A DNA stretch of 64,000 nt. It comes from Caulobacter sp. GTDB taxonomy: Bacteria; Pseudomonadota; Alphaproteobacteria; Caulobacterales; Caulobacteraceae. Within the stretch, counting starts at the first letter, position 1. Every line of letters begins with the position of its first letter. The notes beneath the pieces are model-generated. The model was not told the origin of the DNA, ran no database searches, and worked only from the letters and a program-made list of their open reading frames with translations. The translations under genes and the position numbers were made by a program. Below, piece by piece: positions 24,155-35,668 of the stretch. Location of the stretch: NCBI GenBank assembly GCA_030680355.1, contig JAUXVF010000029.1:1-64000 (forward strand), written 5' to 3'.

Positions 24155-25059
24155 CCGCCGCCGAAATGATCCCCGGTTCGCCGCAACGCAAGGCGCTGCT
24201 CGAGAACGCCGTCAAAGGGCGCTCCCTGTGGGACGACGCCCGCCGCCGGCTGATGCGCAACCGCGCCGCCGTCGCCAGCATGGTTGTGCTGGCCGTGATG
24301 GTGACGCTGGCCGTGGTCGGGCCGTTCCTGGTCCCCTTCCACTATGACACCGTGACCAAGACCGATGTCTGGATGTCGCCGATGACCGGCGGCCACCTGC
24401 TCGGCACCGATTCCCTCGGCCGCGACCTGCTGGCCCGGCTGCTGGCCGGGCTCGGCGTGTCACTGGCCATCGGCGTGGTGGCGACCAGCGTCTCCCTGCT
24501 GATCGGTGTCGTCTGGGGCTCTGTCGCCGGCTATCTGGGCGGGCGCTTGGACGAGGTGATGATGCGGGTGGTCGACACCCTCTATTCGCTGCCCTTCATC
24601 TTCTTCGTCATCCTTCTGATGGTCACCTTCGGGCGCAATATCTTCCTGATCTTCCTGGCCATCGGGGCCGTCGAATGGCTGACCATGTCGCGCATCGTGC
24701 GCGGTCAGACCCTGTCGCTGAAGGACAAGGAATTCATCGAGGCCGCCCGCGCAGCGGGCCTGTCGAGCGGCCAGATCATCGCCCGCCACATCGTGCCCAA
24801 CCTGCTGGGGCCGGTGGTGGTCTATGTGACCCTGACCATTCCGGCGGTGATCATCGCCGAGAGCTTCCTGTCGTTCCTGGGCCTGGGCGTTCAGCCGCCG
24901 ATGGCCTCGCTCGGCACCCTGATCGCCACCGGCGCCCAGGACATGGAGATGGCGCCCTGGCTGCTGATCTTCCCGTCCCTGACCATGATCGTGACGCTGA
25001 TGGCGTTCAACTTCATCGGCGATGGCCTGCGCGACGCCCTCGATCCCAAGGACCGATGA
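24151..25059 (+). CDS. oppC: ABC transporter permease, OppC/DppC type
   Basis: A 302-residue permease that partners OppB. It has the N-terminal OppC_N segment (SLWDDARRRLMRNRAAVASM) and helix, then a periplasmic loop with GTDSLGRDLLARLLAGLGVS, five more helices, and the EAA motif EAARAAGLSSGQIIARHIVP. The terminal GDGLRDALDPKDR is the standard ending. Translation starts at GTG (24151) within the oppB stop. It should require a pair of OppD/OppF-type ATPases, which are not encoded next to it. Confidence 0.93.
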   Translation: MTAAEMIPGSPQRKALLENAVKGRSLWDDARRRLMRNRAAVASMVVLAVMVTLAVVGPFLVPFHYDTVTKTDVWMSPMTGGHLLGTDSLGRDLLARLLAGLGVSLAIGVVATSVSLLIGVVWGSVAGYLGGRLDEVMMRVVDTLYSLPFIFFVILLMVTFGRNIFLIFLAIGAVEWLTMSRIVRGQTLSLKDKEFIEAARAAGLSSGQIIARHIVPNLLGPVVVYVTLTIPAVIIAESFLSFLGLGVQPPMASLGTLIATGAQDMEMAPWLLIFPSLTMIVTLMAFNFIGDGLRDALDPKDR

Positions 25060-25128
25060 CCGGCCAGGCGCCCGTCGCCGGCGGCCTGACGGGACGTGGG
25101 GTTCATTTTCGAGAAGGGCTTTGACGTA

Positions 25129-26793
25129 ATGAGCCACCACCGGAACCGCAGTGCTGACATTGAAAAGGCGTCCCCGTTGATCCGTAAACTGCTCCTCGCC
25201 GGACTGGCCGTCCTGTCGCTCGCCGGCTGCGGCCAGTCGGCCCCGTCGCGGCCGCCCTGCCCCGAAGGCAGCGTGTGCCTGCTGTACGGAAACGGCTCCG
25301 AGCCCCTGACCCTCGATCCGCATCTGTCGACCGGCACCTGGGAAGACCGGATCCAGAGCGACCTTCTGATCGGACTGAGCCAGTCCGACCCGGAAGGCAA
25401 ACCGATCCCGGGCATGGCCGAACGCTGGGAAATCAGCCCCGACGGCCTGACCTGGACCTTCTACCTGCGCAAGGCCAACTGGTCCGACGGGGTTCCGGTG
25501 ACCGCCGACGACTTCGTCTACTCCTTCCGCCGCCTGCTCGATCCCAAGATCGCCTCCGAATATGCCTCGGTCTTCTACCTGATGAAGGGCGCCCGGGCCG
25601 TCAACGAGGGCAAGGCGCCGCCCGAGGCCCTGGGCGTGACGGCGGTCGATCCGCTGACCCTGCGCATCGAGCTCAATCATCCGGCGCCCTATCTGATCGA
25701 GCTGGCCAAGCACCACACCATGTATCCGGTGCCCAAACACGTGGTCGAAAAATGGGGCGCGGCCTGGATCCAGCCCGAACATTTCGTCGGCAACGGCCCC
25801 TACCTGCTCAAGGAATACAGGCTCGGCAACTATGTGCGGACCGTGAAAAACCCAAAATTCTGGGACGCCGACAAGGTCTGTATCGACGAAGTGCGCTTCT
25901 ACCCGACCAACGACGCCATCTCCGCCGAACGGCGGGTGGCCAGGGGCGAGCTGGACCTCAACACCGACATCCAGTCCAACCGCATCGCCTACCTGAAGAC
26001 GAAGATGCCCGGTTACGTGCACACCCACACCTATCTCGGCATCGCCTACCTGGCCTTCAACACCGGTCCCAAGACGGGCTATCCGCCGTTCCGCGACCGT
26101 CGGGTGCGCCAGGCGCTGGCCATGGCCATCGACAAGGATTTCATCACCCGCGGCCTGTTGCGCGGCGGCCAGACGCCGGCCGCGACCTTCGTTCCCCCGG
26201 GAGTCGCCAACTATCCGGGCGCCGAGCCCGCCTACTGGTCAGCCTGGCCGTTCCCCAAGCGCCAGGCTGAAGCCCGTCGCCTGCTGGCCGCCGCGGGCTA
26301 CGGCCCCGGCAATCCCCTGAAGGTCGATATCAAGCACCGCAACTCGGCCGACCCGATGCAGTTCATGCCGGCGGTGCAGGCCGACTGGAAGGAGATCGGG
26401 GTCGAGACCACCCTGACCCAGGCGGAAGTCCAGATCGCCTATGCCGACTACCGGGCCCGCGCCTATCAGGTCGCCGACGCCGCCTGGATCGCCGACTACA
26501 ACGACCCGACGAGCTTCCTCGATCTGCAGCGCTCCTACACCGGGGCGCAGAACTACGGGGACTACAACAGCCCCGAGTTCGACGCCCTGATGGCCAAGGC
26601 AGATATGGAGCCCGACGTGGCGAAACGCGCGGCCTACATCGCCAAGGCCGAACACCTCATGCTCGAGGATGCGCCGATCGCGCCGATCTATTTCTATGTG
26701 AACAAGAACCTGGTCAGCCCCAAGGTGACTGGCTGGGTCGACAACCTGCTCGACCACCACCGGACGCGCTGGCTTTGCATGAAGCCCGGCTAG
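25129..26793 (+). CDS. oppA: Peptide ABC transporter substrate-binding lipoprotein, OppA type
   Basis: A protein of the SBP_bac_5 family, about 554 residues from the ATG at 25129. A lipoprotein signal LLLAGLAVLSLAGC is present with the lipobox LAGC, so it is tethered in the periplasm. EPLTLDPHLSTGTWEDRIQS, GLTWTFYLRKANWSDGVPVT and VRQALAMAIDKDFI are family blocks. The 17 residues before LIRKLLLAG are unusual for a signal peptide, and a TTG at 25177, with AAAGGCG before it, would give a perfect one, so it may be the true start. It delivers oligopeptides to the OppBC pair; ATPases are missing locally. Confidence 0.9.
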   Translation: MSHHRNRSADIEKASPLIRKLLLAGLAVLSLAGCGQSAPSRPPCPEGSVCLLYGNGSEPLTLDPHLSTGTWEDRIQSDLLIGLSQSDPEGKPIPGMAERWEISPDGLTWTFYLRKANWSDGVPVTADDFVYSFRRLLDPKIASEYASVFYLMKGARAVNEGKAPPEALGVTAVDPLTLRIELNHPAPYLIELAKHHTMYPVPKHVVEKWGAAWIQPEHFVGNGPYLLKEYRLGNYVRTVKNPKFWDADKVCIDEVRFYPTNDAISAERRVARGELDLNTDIQSNRIAYLKTKMPGYVHTHTYLGIAYLAFNTGPKTGYPPFRDRRVRQALAMAIDKDFITRGLLRGGQTPAATFVPPGVANYPGAEPAYWSAWPFPKRQAEARRLLAAAGYGPGNPLKVDIKHRNSADPMQFMPAVQADWKEIGVETTLTQAEVQIAYADYRARAYQVADAAWIADYNDPTSFLDLQRSYTGAQNYGDYNSPEFDALMAKADMEPDVAKRAAYIAKAEHLMLEDAPIAPIYFYVNKNLVSPKVTGWVDNLLDHHRTRWLCMKPG

Positions 26794-26811
26794 ACCGACC
26801 CGGACCCCGGT

Positions 26812-27567
26812 TTAGGCGGCGACCGACAGGGTCATGCCGGCGGAAGGGGCGTCGCGGCGGATCTGCTGGTCCATCGTGTCCATGGTCTCGTTGAGGTCCT
26901 TGAGCGCCTTGTCGGCGGCCTCGAAGGTCTTGTCGGTCTGCGTGTCGCGGCGACGGATCGCGGCCTGGCCGCGCGCTGTATCGAGCAGCTTGCGGATGTC
27001 CTCGACCATGCCGCGGACCTCCTTGAGAAAAGCCAGCCCGTCCTCGCCGACCTGTTTGCGCACCTCGCCGACCACCGCGTCGTACAGCGAGACCCCTTCG
27101 GGGACGGGGCTCCGGGCGGCAGATTCATCACTCTTCGTATCCGCGCCGGGCGCTTCGCCATCCTCGCCGGACGCCGCGTCAGCGTCCTCGGCCGGCCGGG
27201 ACGGCGGCAGGGCGGCGACCGCCGCGCCGGCCCCGCCCATCTCCTGGCCGCCGGCGTCCTTGTAGGCAGCCACCGCCGCCTTGAGGTCCTTGAACACCTG
27301 GGTCAGGGCCTTGGCCATGCCGGTGGGATTTTGCGCATAGAGCTTCTGGACGATCTTCAGCCACTCGCGGACCTGCTGCAGCTTGGCTTTCGCCTGGGAC
27401 TTGCGCGACTCCGCAGCGGCGAAACGCGGCGCGGAGCGGACCTTGGCGGCGTCTTCAGACACGGCCGACTTGCGCGACTCCGCGGCCTGTTCGAGCGCGG
27501 CGCGGGCGCGGGTCTGCCGCGCGTAGTCGGAGGTCGCCGTCGAGGGGGCGGTGGACAGGATGTTCAT
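26812..27567 (-). CDS. Hypothetical coiled-coil protein
   Basis: A 251-residue, highly charged, Ala-rich protein that I do not recognise. It has no signal peptide or membrane helix. Residues about 5-80 and 165-245 are predicted helical with heptad-like spacing (for example LQQVREWLKIVQKLYAQNP and GLAFLKEVRGMVEDIRKLL), joined by an acidic, Pro/Gly/Ser-rich linker. The motif AAESRKS appears twice, matching a 17-base exact DNA repeat (27398-27414 and 27467-27483). The start at 27567 (MNILST) resembles flagellar or scaffold-type N termini; an upstream ATG at 27624 is less likely. Function unknown. Confidence 0.6.
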   Translation of the reverse strand: MNILSTAPSTATSDYARQTRARAALEQAAESRKSAVSEDAAKVRSAPRFAAAESRKSQAKAKLQQVREWLKIVQKLYAQNPTGMAKALTQVFKDLKAAVAAYKDAGGQEMGGAGAAVAALPPSRPAEDADAASGEDGEAPGADTKSDESAARSPVPEGVSLYDAVVGEVRKQVGEDGLAFLKEVRGMVEDIRKLLDTARGQAAIRRRDTQTDKTFEAADKALKDLNETMDTMDQQIRRDAPSAGMTLSVAA

Positions 27568-27659
27568 GCGCCGGAAGCCTTCTGCCTTGCGATGCTGCGC
27601 AAAGCCTAGGCCCGGCCGACTCAACAGCGGGTGTCAGGACCGGACGGTGCGGCCCGCGG

Positions 27660-27809
27660 CTACTGACCGCCCAGGGTCACCCGCGCGGCCATGGCGCTGG
27701 GTTCCGGCTCGCAGCTGGCCAGGATCACCTGCGCCGACATGAGACAGAGGAAGGCGAAAGCCACCCTCTGGAGCCGTTTTGATACAAAGATCGCCGCGTC
27801 CGCAGCCAT
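27660..27809 (-). CDS. Small lipoprotein, 49 residues
   Basis: A small gene with an excellent ribosome binding site (AAGGAGG, seven bases before the ATG at 27809). The product has a basic start, a hydrophobic stretch (VAFAFLCLMSAQVILASC) and the lipobox LASC at about residues 30-33, leaving a short, mostly polar mature peptide of about 17 residues. It looks like a lipopeptide anchored in an outer or inner membrane, similar in kind to small stress-induced lipoproteins such as entericidin, though the sequence is not recognisably homologous. It lies alone between two unrelated genes. Confidence 0.55.
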   Translation of the reverse strand: MAADAAIFVSKRLQRVAFAFLCLMSAQVILASCEPEPSAMAARVTLGGQ

Positions 27810-27961
27810 TTCGGCCTCCTTCTGCCCTGTTCGGGAAGGAGGGTCGCAAGACCGGCGCCGTGGGACGGTCACACGCTTGTCACGGGCAAGTCGTTTGTGC
27901 GTGACTGAAAACACACTAGTTAACAGCGCCTACGAAGCTGCGGGGGCGGCGAGAGGATTTC

Positions 27962-28891
27962 ATGAGCAGGACGTTGTGGACGTCCGACTTCCACTTCGAG
28001 GGCGGGCGCGTGAAGGTTCACGCCACGGGCGCGGATCTGGCCCTCGATCGTGGACTGTTGGAAGAGGTCGGCCTGTGGCTGGCCTACTATGTGCCGGTCC
28101 GGCTGAAGGGCGCCCTGACGTCGGTCATGCGGCCGGGGCCGCGGGTCTGGTTCGCCCCGAACGCGCCGCGCCCCTGGTATCTGATCTGGATGGCGGCCTG
28201 CTGGGGCGGAGTCCGCTTCGTCCGGACGCCGCAGGACGCCGACGCCGCCTTCTATTTCGAAGATGTCACGACCGGTGAATCCCCCGCGTGCAATGCGCCG
28301 CGGCGGTTCAATTTCAACTGCGTCGACGTCTCCAAAAGCCATGTCGCCGAGGTCTTCGGGACGGTGTTCGGCTATCCCCTGGCGGTCGATCCCGCGGCCT
28401 GGACGGGTCTGGCGGTCGAAAAGGGGGAAGGCAACGGCGCCCATGACGGCCGCGTCGTGCAATGCCCCTCCCCGGCCCGGCCCGGATGGACCTACCAGCG
28501 GCTCATCGACACCGTCGACGGCGACCATGTCGTCGACCTGCGCACCCCCTGCGTGGCCGGCAAGCCCGTGCTGGTCTTCATCAAGCGGCGCCCGGTCCAC
28601 GACCGCTTCGCCAACTACAATTCTTCCGTCGCGCTCAGGGAGCCGGCCGAGATCTTCTCGGCCGATGAGCTGGCGACCATCGAAAGGTTCTGCGCCGCCA
28701 TGGATCTGGACTGGGGCGGACTGGACATCCTCCGCGACAAGGCGAGCGGTCGGCTCTACATCGTCGATGTGAACAAGACCGACATGCCGCCGCTACGCCT
28801 GCCCTGGCCGCAAAAAATGCGGGCCATCGCGAGACTGGCGCGGGCGTTTCTGCTTATGATTGACGGCGAAGCCGCAAGGGGGCGCGCATGA
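27962..28891 (+). CDS. ATP-grasp-like protein of unknown function
   Basis: A 309-residue soluble protein. I do not recognise the full family, but the C-terminal half looks like an ATP-grasp fold: LVFIKRRPVHDRFANYN gives a basic nucleotide-contacting strand, and LDWGGLDILRDKASGRLYIVDVNKTDMPP ends with the Asp-x-Asn pair that binds magnesium in such enzymes (shown here in part: GRLYIVDVNKTDMP). The N-terminal half carries Trp-rich segments. Its stop overlaps the start of the metallo-beta-lactamase-fold gene by ATGA, so they are coupled and likely act in one pathway. The role could be a peptide or cell-surface ligase. Confidence 0.55.
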   Translation: MSRTLWTSDFHFEGGRVKVHATGADLALDRGLLEEVGLWLAYYVPVRLKGALTSVMRPGPRVWFAPNAPRPWYLIWMAACWGGVRFVRTPQDADAAFYFEDVTTGESPACNAPRRFNFNCVDVSKSHVAEVFGTVFGYPLAVDPAAWTGLAVEKGEGNGAHDGRVVQCPSPARPGWTYQRLIDTVDGDHVVDLRTPCVAGKPVLVFIKRRPVHDRFANYNSSVALREPAEIFSADELATIERFCAAMDLDWGGLDILRDKASGRLYIVDVNKTDMPPLRLPWPQKMRAIARLARAFLLMIDGEAARGRA

Positions 28892-29777
28892 TCCCGTTCG
28901 TCCGTGACATCCGTTTCGAGTACGGCGCCTGCGACCGGCTGACGCCGCTGATCCGCCGGGTGGTGGCCAACAACCCCGGCCCCTTCACCTTCATGGGCAC
29001 CGGCACCTACATCATCGGCAACGGCGACGTGGCGGTGATCGATCCCGGGCCCGACATGGATGACCACCTCCAGGCCCTGCTGGCGGCGACGGCCGGGGAA
29101 CGGGTCACCCATATCTTCGTCACCCACAACCATCTCGACCACTCCCCCCTGGCCAGGCCGCTGGCCGAGGCGACGGGGGCGACCATCTACGCCTGCGCCA
29201 TGCAGGGCGAGCCGACCGAGTCCGAAGTCAGGATGGAAGCCGGCGACGACCGGGTCTTCACCCCCGACGTGGGGCTCTGCGACGGCGGCGTCTTCAAGGG
29301 TGGCGACTGGACGATGGAGGCCATTCCCACCCCCGGCCACACCTCCAACCACATCTGCTACGCCCTGCTCGAGGAGAACGCCCTGTTCTCCGGCGACCAC
29401 ATCATGGGCTGGTCAACGACGGTCATCAGCCCGCCCGACGGCGACATGGGCGACTATTTCGCCAGCCTTGAGCGGGTCAGGAACCGGGCGTTCTCAACCC
29501 TGTGGCCGACCCACGGCCCGCCGATCACCGAGCCCGGCCCGTTCGTCCAAGCCTATATCGACCACCGCAAGGCGCGCGAGGCCCAGATCCTGGACGCCCT
29601 GGCCCAGGGGCAGACCCGGATCAAGGCCATGGTGCCAGTGCTCTATCAGGCCGTTGACCCCCGCCTGCATCCGGCGGCCGCCCATTCGGTGATGGCCCAC
29701 GTGATCCAGATGGTGAAGGACGGCCGCGTCGTCTGCGACGGCGCGCCCGGTCTCGACAGCGACTACCGGCTGGCGTC

Positions 29778-29781
<4 letters not shown>
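28888..29781 (+). CDS. MBL-fold metallo-hydrolase, LACTB2-like
   Basis: A 297-residue metallo-beta-lactamase-fold enzyme. The metal site is intact: THNHLDHS near residue 78 (His-x-His-x-Asp-His), PTPGHTSNH near residue 148, and LFSGDHIMGW with the bridging Asp. The C-terminal winged-helix-like region (LDALAQGQTRIKAMVPVLYQ) marks the LACTB2/GloB-like branch that includes nucleases and thioesterases. Substrate unknown. The start ATG overlaps the stop of the ATP-grasp-like gene. Its own TAG stop shares the palindromic CTAG with the stop of the convergent ligase-fusion gene. Confidence 0.9.
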
Positions 29782-32696
<2,915 letters not shown>

Positions 32697-32831
32697 GATA
32701 GCTTCTCCCCATTTTTCTTACGCCTCCAACCCTAGCGGGGCAGGCCGTCGCGGGCAACGCGAGGCGCGCGCAGGGAGAAATTCGCACGCCGCCCCGTTGG
32801 CAAACACCCGCGACTGTGGCGCGATGGCCCG

Positions 32832-33503
32832 ATGAACGCCCCCTCTGTCCCGCCGCCCCGTCCGCTCTTGATCGCCGTCAGCGGCGGATCGGGTTCGGGC
32901 AAGAGCACCCTGGCCGCGGCGCTCGAGGCGCGGCTTCCGACCGGAATGGTGACCCTGGTCATCGAGGACGCCTATTACGGCGACTATGGCGGCCAACCCG
33001 GGTTCGATCCGACGCTGTTCGACTTCGACGATGTGGCGGCAAAGGACCACGCGCTGCTGGGGCGCCACCTCGCGGCGTTGAAGGCCGGCGAGGCCGTCGA
33101 AGCGCCCGTTTACTGCTTTACAACCCATCGGCGACTTGAGCCGACAGAGCGGCTGGCGCCGGCGGCCCTGGTCGTGGTCGAGGGCGCTCACCTGCTGTGC
33201 ACCCGGGCGCTGGCGGCGCTTTTTGACCTGCGGGTTTTCGTCGACACGCCGGCCGACGTCCGCTTCATCCGCCGCCTGATCCGGGATCAGACGCACCGGG
33301 GTCGGAGCGCCGATTCCGTGGTTCAGCAGTATCTGGCGACGGTGCGGCCCGCGCATGAGCGATTGATCGAACCGTCCCGCGCCCTCGCCGACATCGTGAT
33401 CGCCGATGACCGCGGGGCGGTGATCCCCGATGATCCCCGGGAACTCGACCGCCTGCTGGCCCCGGTCTTCGCCCATCCGCTGCTCCGCGGCCTGGGGCTC
33501 TGA
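32832..33503 (+). CDS. Uridine kinase family P-loop protein
   Basis: A 223-residue P-loop kinase of the uridine/phosphoribulokinase family. Walker A is ISGGSGSGKST-like (AVSGGSGSGKST, residues about 15-26), VIEDAYYGDY supplies the catalytic Asp region, FDFDDVAAKDHALL and PVYCF are the uridine-kinase blocks, and FIRRLIRDQTHRGRSADSV is the lid. It probably phosphorylates uridine or a related nucleoside with ATP or GTP. It stands alone, divergent from the ligase-fusion gene; the pyrimidine genes of the window (upp and URC4-like) are far away. Confidence 0.85.
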   Translation: MNAPSVPPPRPLLIAVSGGSGSGKSTLAAALEARLPTGMVTLVIEDAYYGDYGGQPGFDPTLFDFDDVAAKDHALLGRHLAALKAGEAVEAPVYCFTTHRRLEPTERLAPAALVVVEGAHLLCTRALAALFDLRVFVDTPADVRFIRRLIRDQTHRGRSADSVVQQYLATVRPAHERLIEPSRALADIVIADDRGAVIPDDPRELDRLLAPVFAHPLLRGLGL

Positions 33504-33522
33504 CAGGGCGTTGCGAGCGCCT

Positions 33523-33550
33523 TTGCCAAGATTGGTTTTTCGCCTATAGG
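33523..33550 (+). promoter_or_regulatory. Promoter of the TetR-family gene
   Basis: TTGCCA, a 16-base spacer and TATAGG, 31 bases before the start codon. A small inverted repeat (CCAAGATTGG) overlaps the -35 element and could be part of an autoregulatory operator. Confidence 0.55.
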
Positions 33551-33581
33551 ATGAGCCGCGAACGATGTTTTTCGAGGTTTC

Positions 33582-34217
33582 ATGACCAAGTCCGCGTTGA
33601 GTAGTTCTCGCTTTGGGCGAAAGAGAAACAACATTTTCGCGTCGGCCCGGGAGGTCTTTGTTCGCGAAGGCTTCGCTCAAGCGGGCATGGAAGAAGTAGC
33701 CCGCGGCGCCGGCGTCTCCACCGCGACGCTCTACGCCCACTTCCCGAGCAAGGCCGATCTGTTCCGGGTCGTGGTCGAGGATACAATCGACGACATCATC
33801 TCCGCCGTGCGGCATTCGGGGGACGATCCCGGCGACGCCCGGCGGCGGCTGACCGCGTTCGGTCGCGCCTATGCGGCTTTCTATTGCACACCGGTATCGC
33901 GCGCCGTCTTCCGGATGGTGATCGCTGAACGGCGGCGCTTTCCCACCCTGGCCGACCATTTCCAGGAACGGGGCCGGACGGAGCTGGGCGGAACCCTGAT
34001 CGCCATCCTCAAACAGCTCGACGCGGCCGGGGAGATCGAGATCTTCAAACCTTCCTGGGCCGCCGGCCATTTCCAGGGGATGATCGAACATTCCACGCTG
34101 TTGCTGGGCATGATGGCCGGCGACGAAGTCATGCCGGCAAGACCGCTCGACGACATCGTCGAGGACGCCGTCGACACCTTCCTGGCCCGCTACGGCGTCA
34201 GGGATAAAGGCGGCTAG
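33582..34217 (+). CDS. TetR/AcrR family transcriptional regulator
   Basis: A 211-residue repressor. The N-terminal TetR domain is clear: [20 protein letters not shown] then [20 protein letters not shown], which is the helix-turn-helix with the conserved Tyr-x-His-Phe-x-x-Lys. The C-terminal part ([20 protein letters not shown], later [13 protein letters not shown]) resembles the AefR-like ligand-binding domain that senses drugs or lipophilic molecules. The gene has its own promoter; its end overlaps the convergent pdxH gene by 20 bases. No efflux pump is adjacent, so its target is unclear. Confidence 0.9.
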   Translation: MTKSALSSSRFGRKRNNIFASAREVFVREGFAQAGMEEVARGAGVSTATLYAHFPSKADLFRVVVEDTIDDIISAVRHSGDDPGDARRRLTAFGRAYAAFYCTPVSRAVFRMVIAERRRFPTLADHFQERGRTELGGTLIAILKQLDAAGEIEIFKPSWAAGHFQGMIEHSTLLLGMMAGDEVMPARPLDDIVEDAVDTFLARYGVRDKGG

Positions 34218-34866
34218 TGGTCCAGCCTTCGGCCTGATGCTCGAACACCAGGCGCTCATGCAGCCGGAATGGCCGGTCGCGCCAGAACTCCATCACCGAC
34301 GGGGTCAGACGAAACCCTGACCAGTGCGGCGGACGCGGCACCTTGCCGAAGCCAAAGCGCAATCCCGCCTCGGCGACCCGCTTTTCAAGCGCGAAGCGAT
34401 CCCCCATCGGACGCGACTGGTCGGAGGCCCAGGCCCCGATTTGGCTGTGGCGAGCGCGGCTTGCGAAATAGGCGTCCGCCTCGGCCGGGCTCACCGGCGC
34501 GACGGCGCCACGAACCCGGACCTGCCGCCGCAGCGACTTCCAGTGAAACAGCAGCGCCGCCGAGGGATGGTCGGCCAGTTGACGGCCCTTGGCGCTCTGC
34601 AGGTTGGTGAAGAAGACAAAGCCGTCAGCGTCGACGCCTTTGAGCAGCACCATCCGCACGTCTGGCATCCCGGCCTCGTCGACCGTGGCCAAGGCCATGG
34701 CGTTGCCGTCATTGGGTTCGGACGCGTGAGCGGCCTTCAGCCAGGTTTCGAACAGTTCGAGCGGGTCGGCCTCGGGCAGCAGCGGCAGGGGCTGGGCCTC
34801 GGTCACCTGTTTCACATAGTCGTCCGCGGCGGGCGAAGGCGGGATCAGGGTCTTGTCGTCGCTCAT
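34198..34866 (-). CDS. pdxH: Pyridoxamine 5'-phosphate oxidase
   Basis: A 222-residue FMN-dependent enzyme that makes pyridoxal 5'-phosphate from its pyridoxine or pyridoxamine phosphate forms, completing vitamin B6 synthesis and salvage. Family blocks are [37 protein letters not shown] (FMN phosphate contact), [14 protein letters not shown] and the C-terminal [13 protein letters not shown]. The length is normal. The start at 34866 is the family-like MSDDK; the ATG at 34884 is rejected. The 3' end overlaps the TetR gene by 20 bases. Confidence 0.95.
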   Translation of the reverse strand: MSDDKTLIPPSPAADDYVKQVTEAQPLPLLPEADPLELFETWLKAAHASEPNDGNAMALATVDEAGMPDVRMVLLKGVDADGFVFFTNLQSAKGRQLADHPSAALLFHWKSLRRQVRVRGAVAPVSPAEADAYFASRARHSQIGAWASDQSRPMGDRFALEKRVAEAGLRFGFGKVPRPPHWSGFRLTPSVMEFWRDRPFRLHERLVFEHQAEGWTTSRLYP

Positions 34867-34962
34867 GGGGTCCCTCGGGCGCAATGCGGCGCGCGGTTCA
34901 CCTTAACAGACCATTGACCATGCGCGTTCACCTTGTCGCCGATGATCGGGAACGAACGCAGC

Positions 34963-35631
34963 ATGGATGTACGAAAGGCGCGCGACCGGCTCGGCGTCAA
35001 ACCGGGCGCGGATGAGCGTGCGCTCCGCGCCGCCTTCCGCGAGGCGGCCAAGCGCAATCACCCCGATCGGCCCGGCGGCGACCCGGCGGCCTTCCGCGAA
35101 ACCATGGACGCCTACCGATTCCTGCGCGACCAGTCGCCCGAGCCGCTGATCTTTGTCCCCGTGCCGGCGGCGCCGCGCCACAACACCATCGACATCACCC
35201 CGGCGTTCGCCGTGACCGGCGGCCCGGTCATGGTCGTCTCCTCCAGGGGCCGGCGGCTCAAGATCAGCCTGCCAGCCGGATTGCGGCCCGGCGAACGGGT
35301 CCGCGCCGGCGCCGACGAATTCGAGGTTCTGATCCGCGGCGAAGGCTCCATCGTGCGGGGCGACGACCTGTGGATCACCATCCGCGTCTCGCCGGACGTG
35401 CTGGTCGACGGCGGTCGAATCCTGGCGGTCACGCCGCGGGGGGAACGTTCGATCTGGATCAGCCGCAAGGCCGCCGCGCGGGCGCTCGTGCGCCTTCCCG
35501 GCGAGGGTCTGCCGGCGCGCGGCGCCCACCGTCAGGGCGACCTCTTCGTGCGACTGGCCGCGGGCGTGGCGCGGGGGGAAAGCCCGGCCCGCCGCCTGCT
35601 GCGCCAATTCGCCGCCGCCTGGGCCGCATGA
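34963..35631 (+). CDS. Short DnaJ-type co-chaperone (J domain plus DnaJ C-terminal domain)
   Basis: A 222-residue protein with an N-terminal J domain (DRLGVKPGADERALRAAFRE, then the essential His-Pro-Asp in KRNHPDRPGGD) joined directly to a DnaJ C-terminal substrate-binding domain (FAVTGGPVMVVSSRGRRLKI, LPAGLRPGERVRAG, GDLFVRL). The Gly/Phe-rich segment and zinc fingers of true DnaJ are missing, so this is a compact CbpA/DnaJ-III-like co-chaperone that should stimulate DnaK or another Hsp70. The start could be 34942 or 34963; the latter matches the J-domain start. It is 37 bases from aroC. Confidence 0.88.
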   Translation: MDVRKARDRLGVKPGADERALRAAFREAAKRNHPDRPGGDPAAFRETMDAYRFLRDQSPEPLIFVPVPAAPRHNTIDITPAFAVTGGPVMVVSSRGRRLKISLPAGLRPGERVRAGADEFEVLIRGEGSIVRGDDLWITIRVSPDVLVDGGRILAVTPRGERSIWISRKAAARALVRLPGEGLPARGAHRQGDLFVRLAAGVARGESPARRLLRQFAAAWAA

Positions 35632-35633
35632 CT

Positions 35634-35662
35634 TTGTGACCCGCCCAGCTTTCCGCTAGAAG
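35634..35662 (+). promoter_or_regulatory. aroC promoter, possibly giving a leaderless mRNA
   Basis: TTGTGA, a 17-base spacer and TAGAAG (GCTAGAAG differs from the Caulobacter -10 consensus by one base). The -10 ends only six bases before the aroC ATG, so transcription would start at or next to the start codon. No ribosome binding site precedes the ATG. Confidence 0.6.
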
Positions 35663-35668
35663 CCCATC

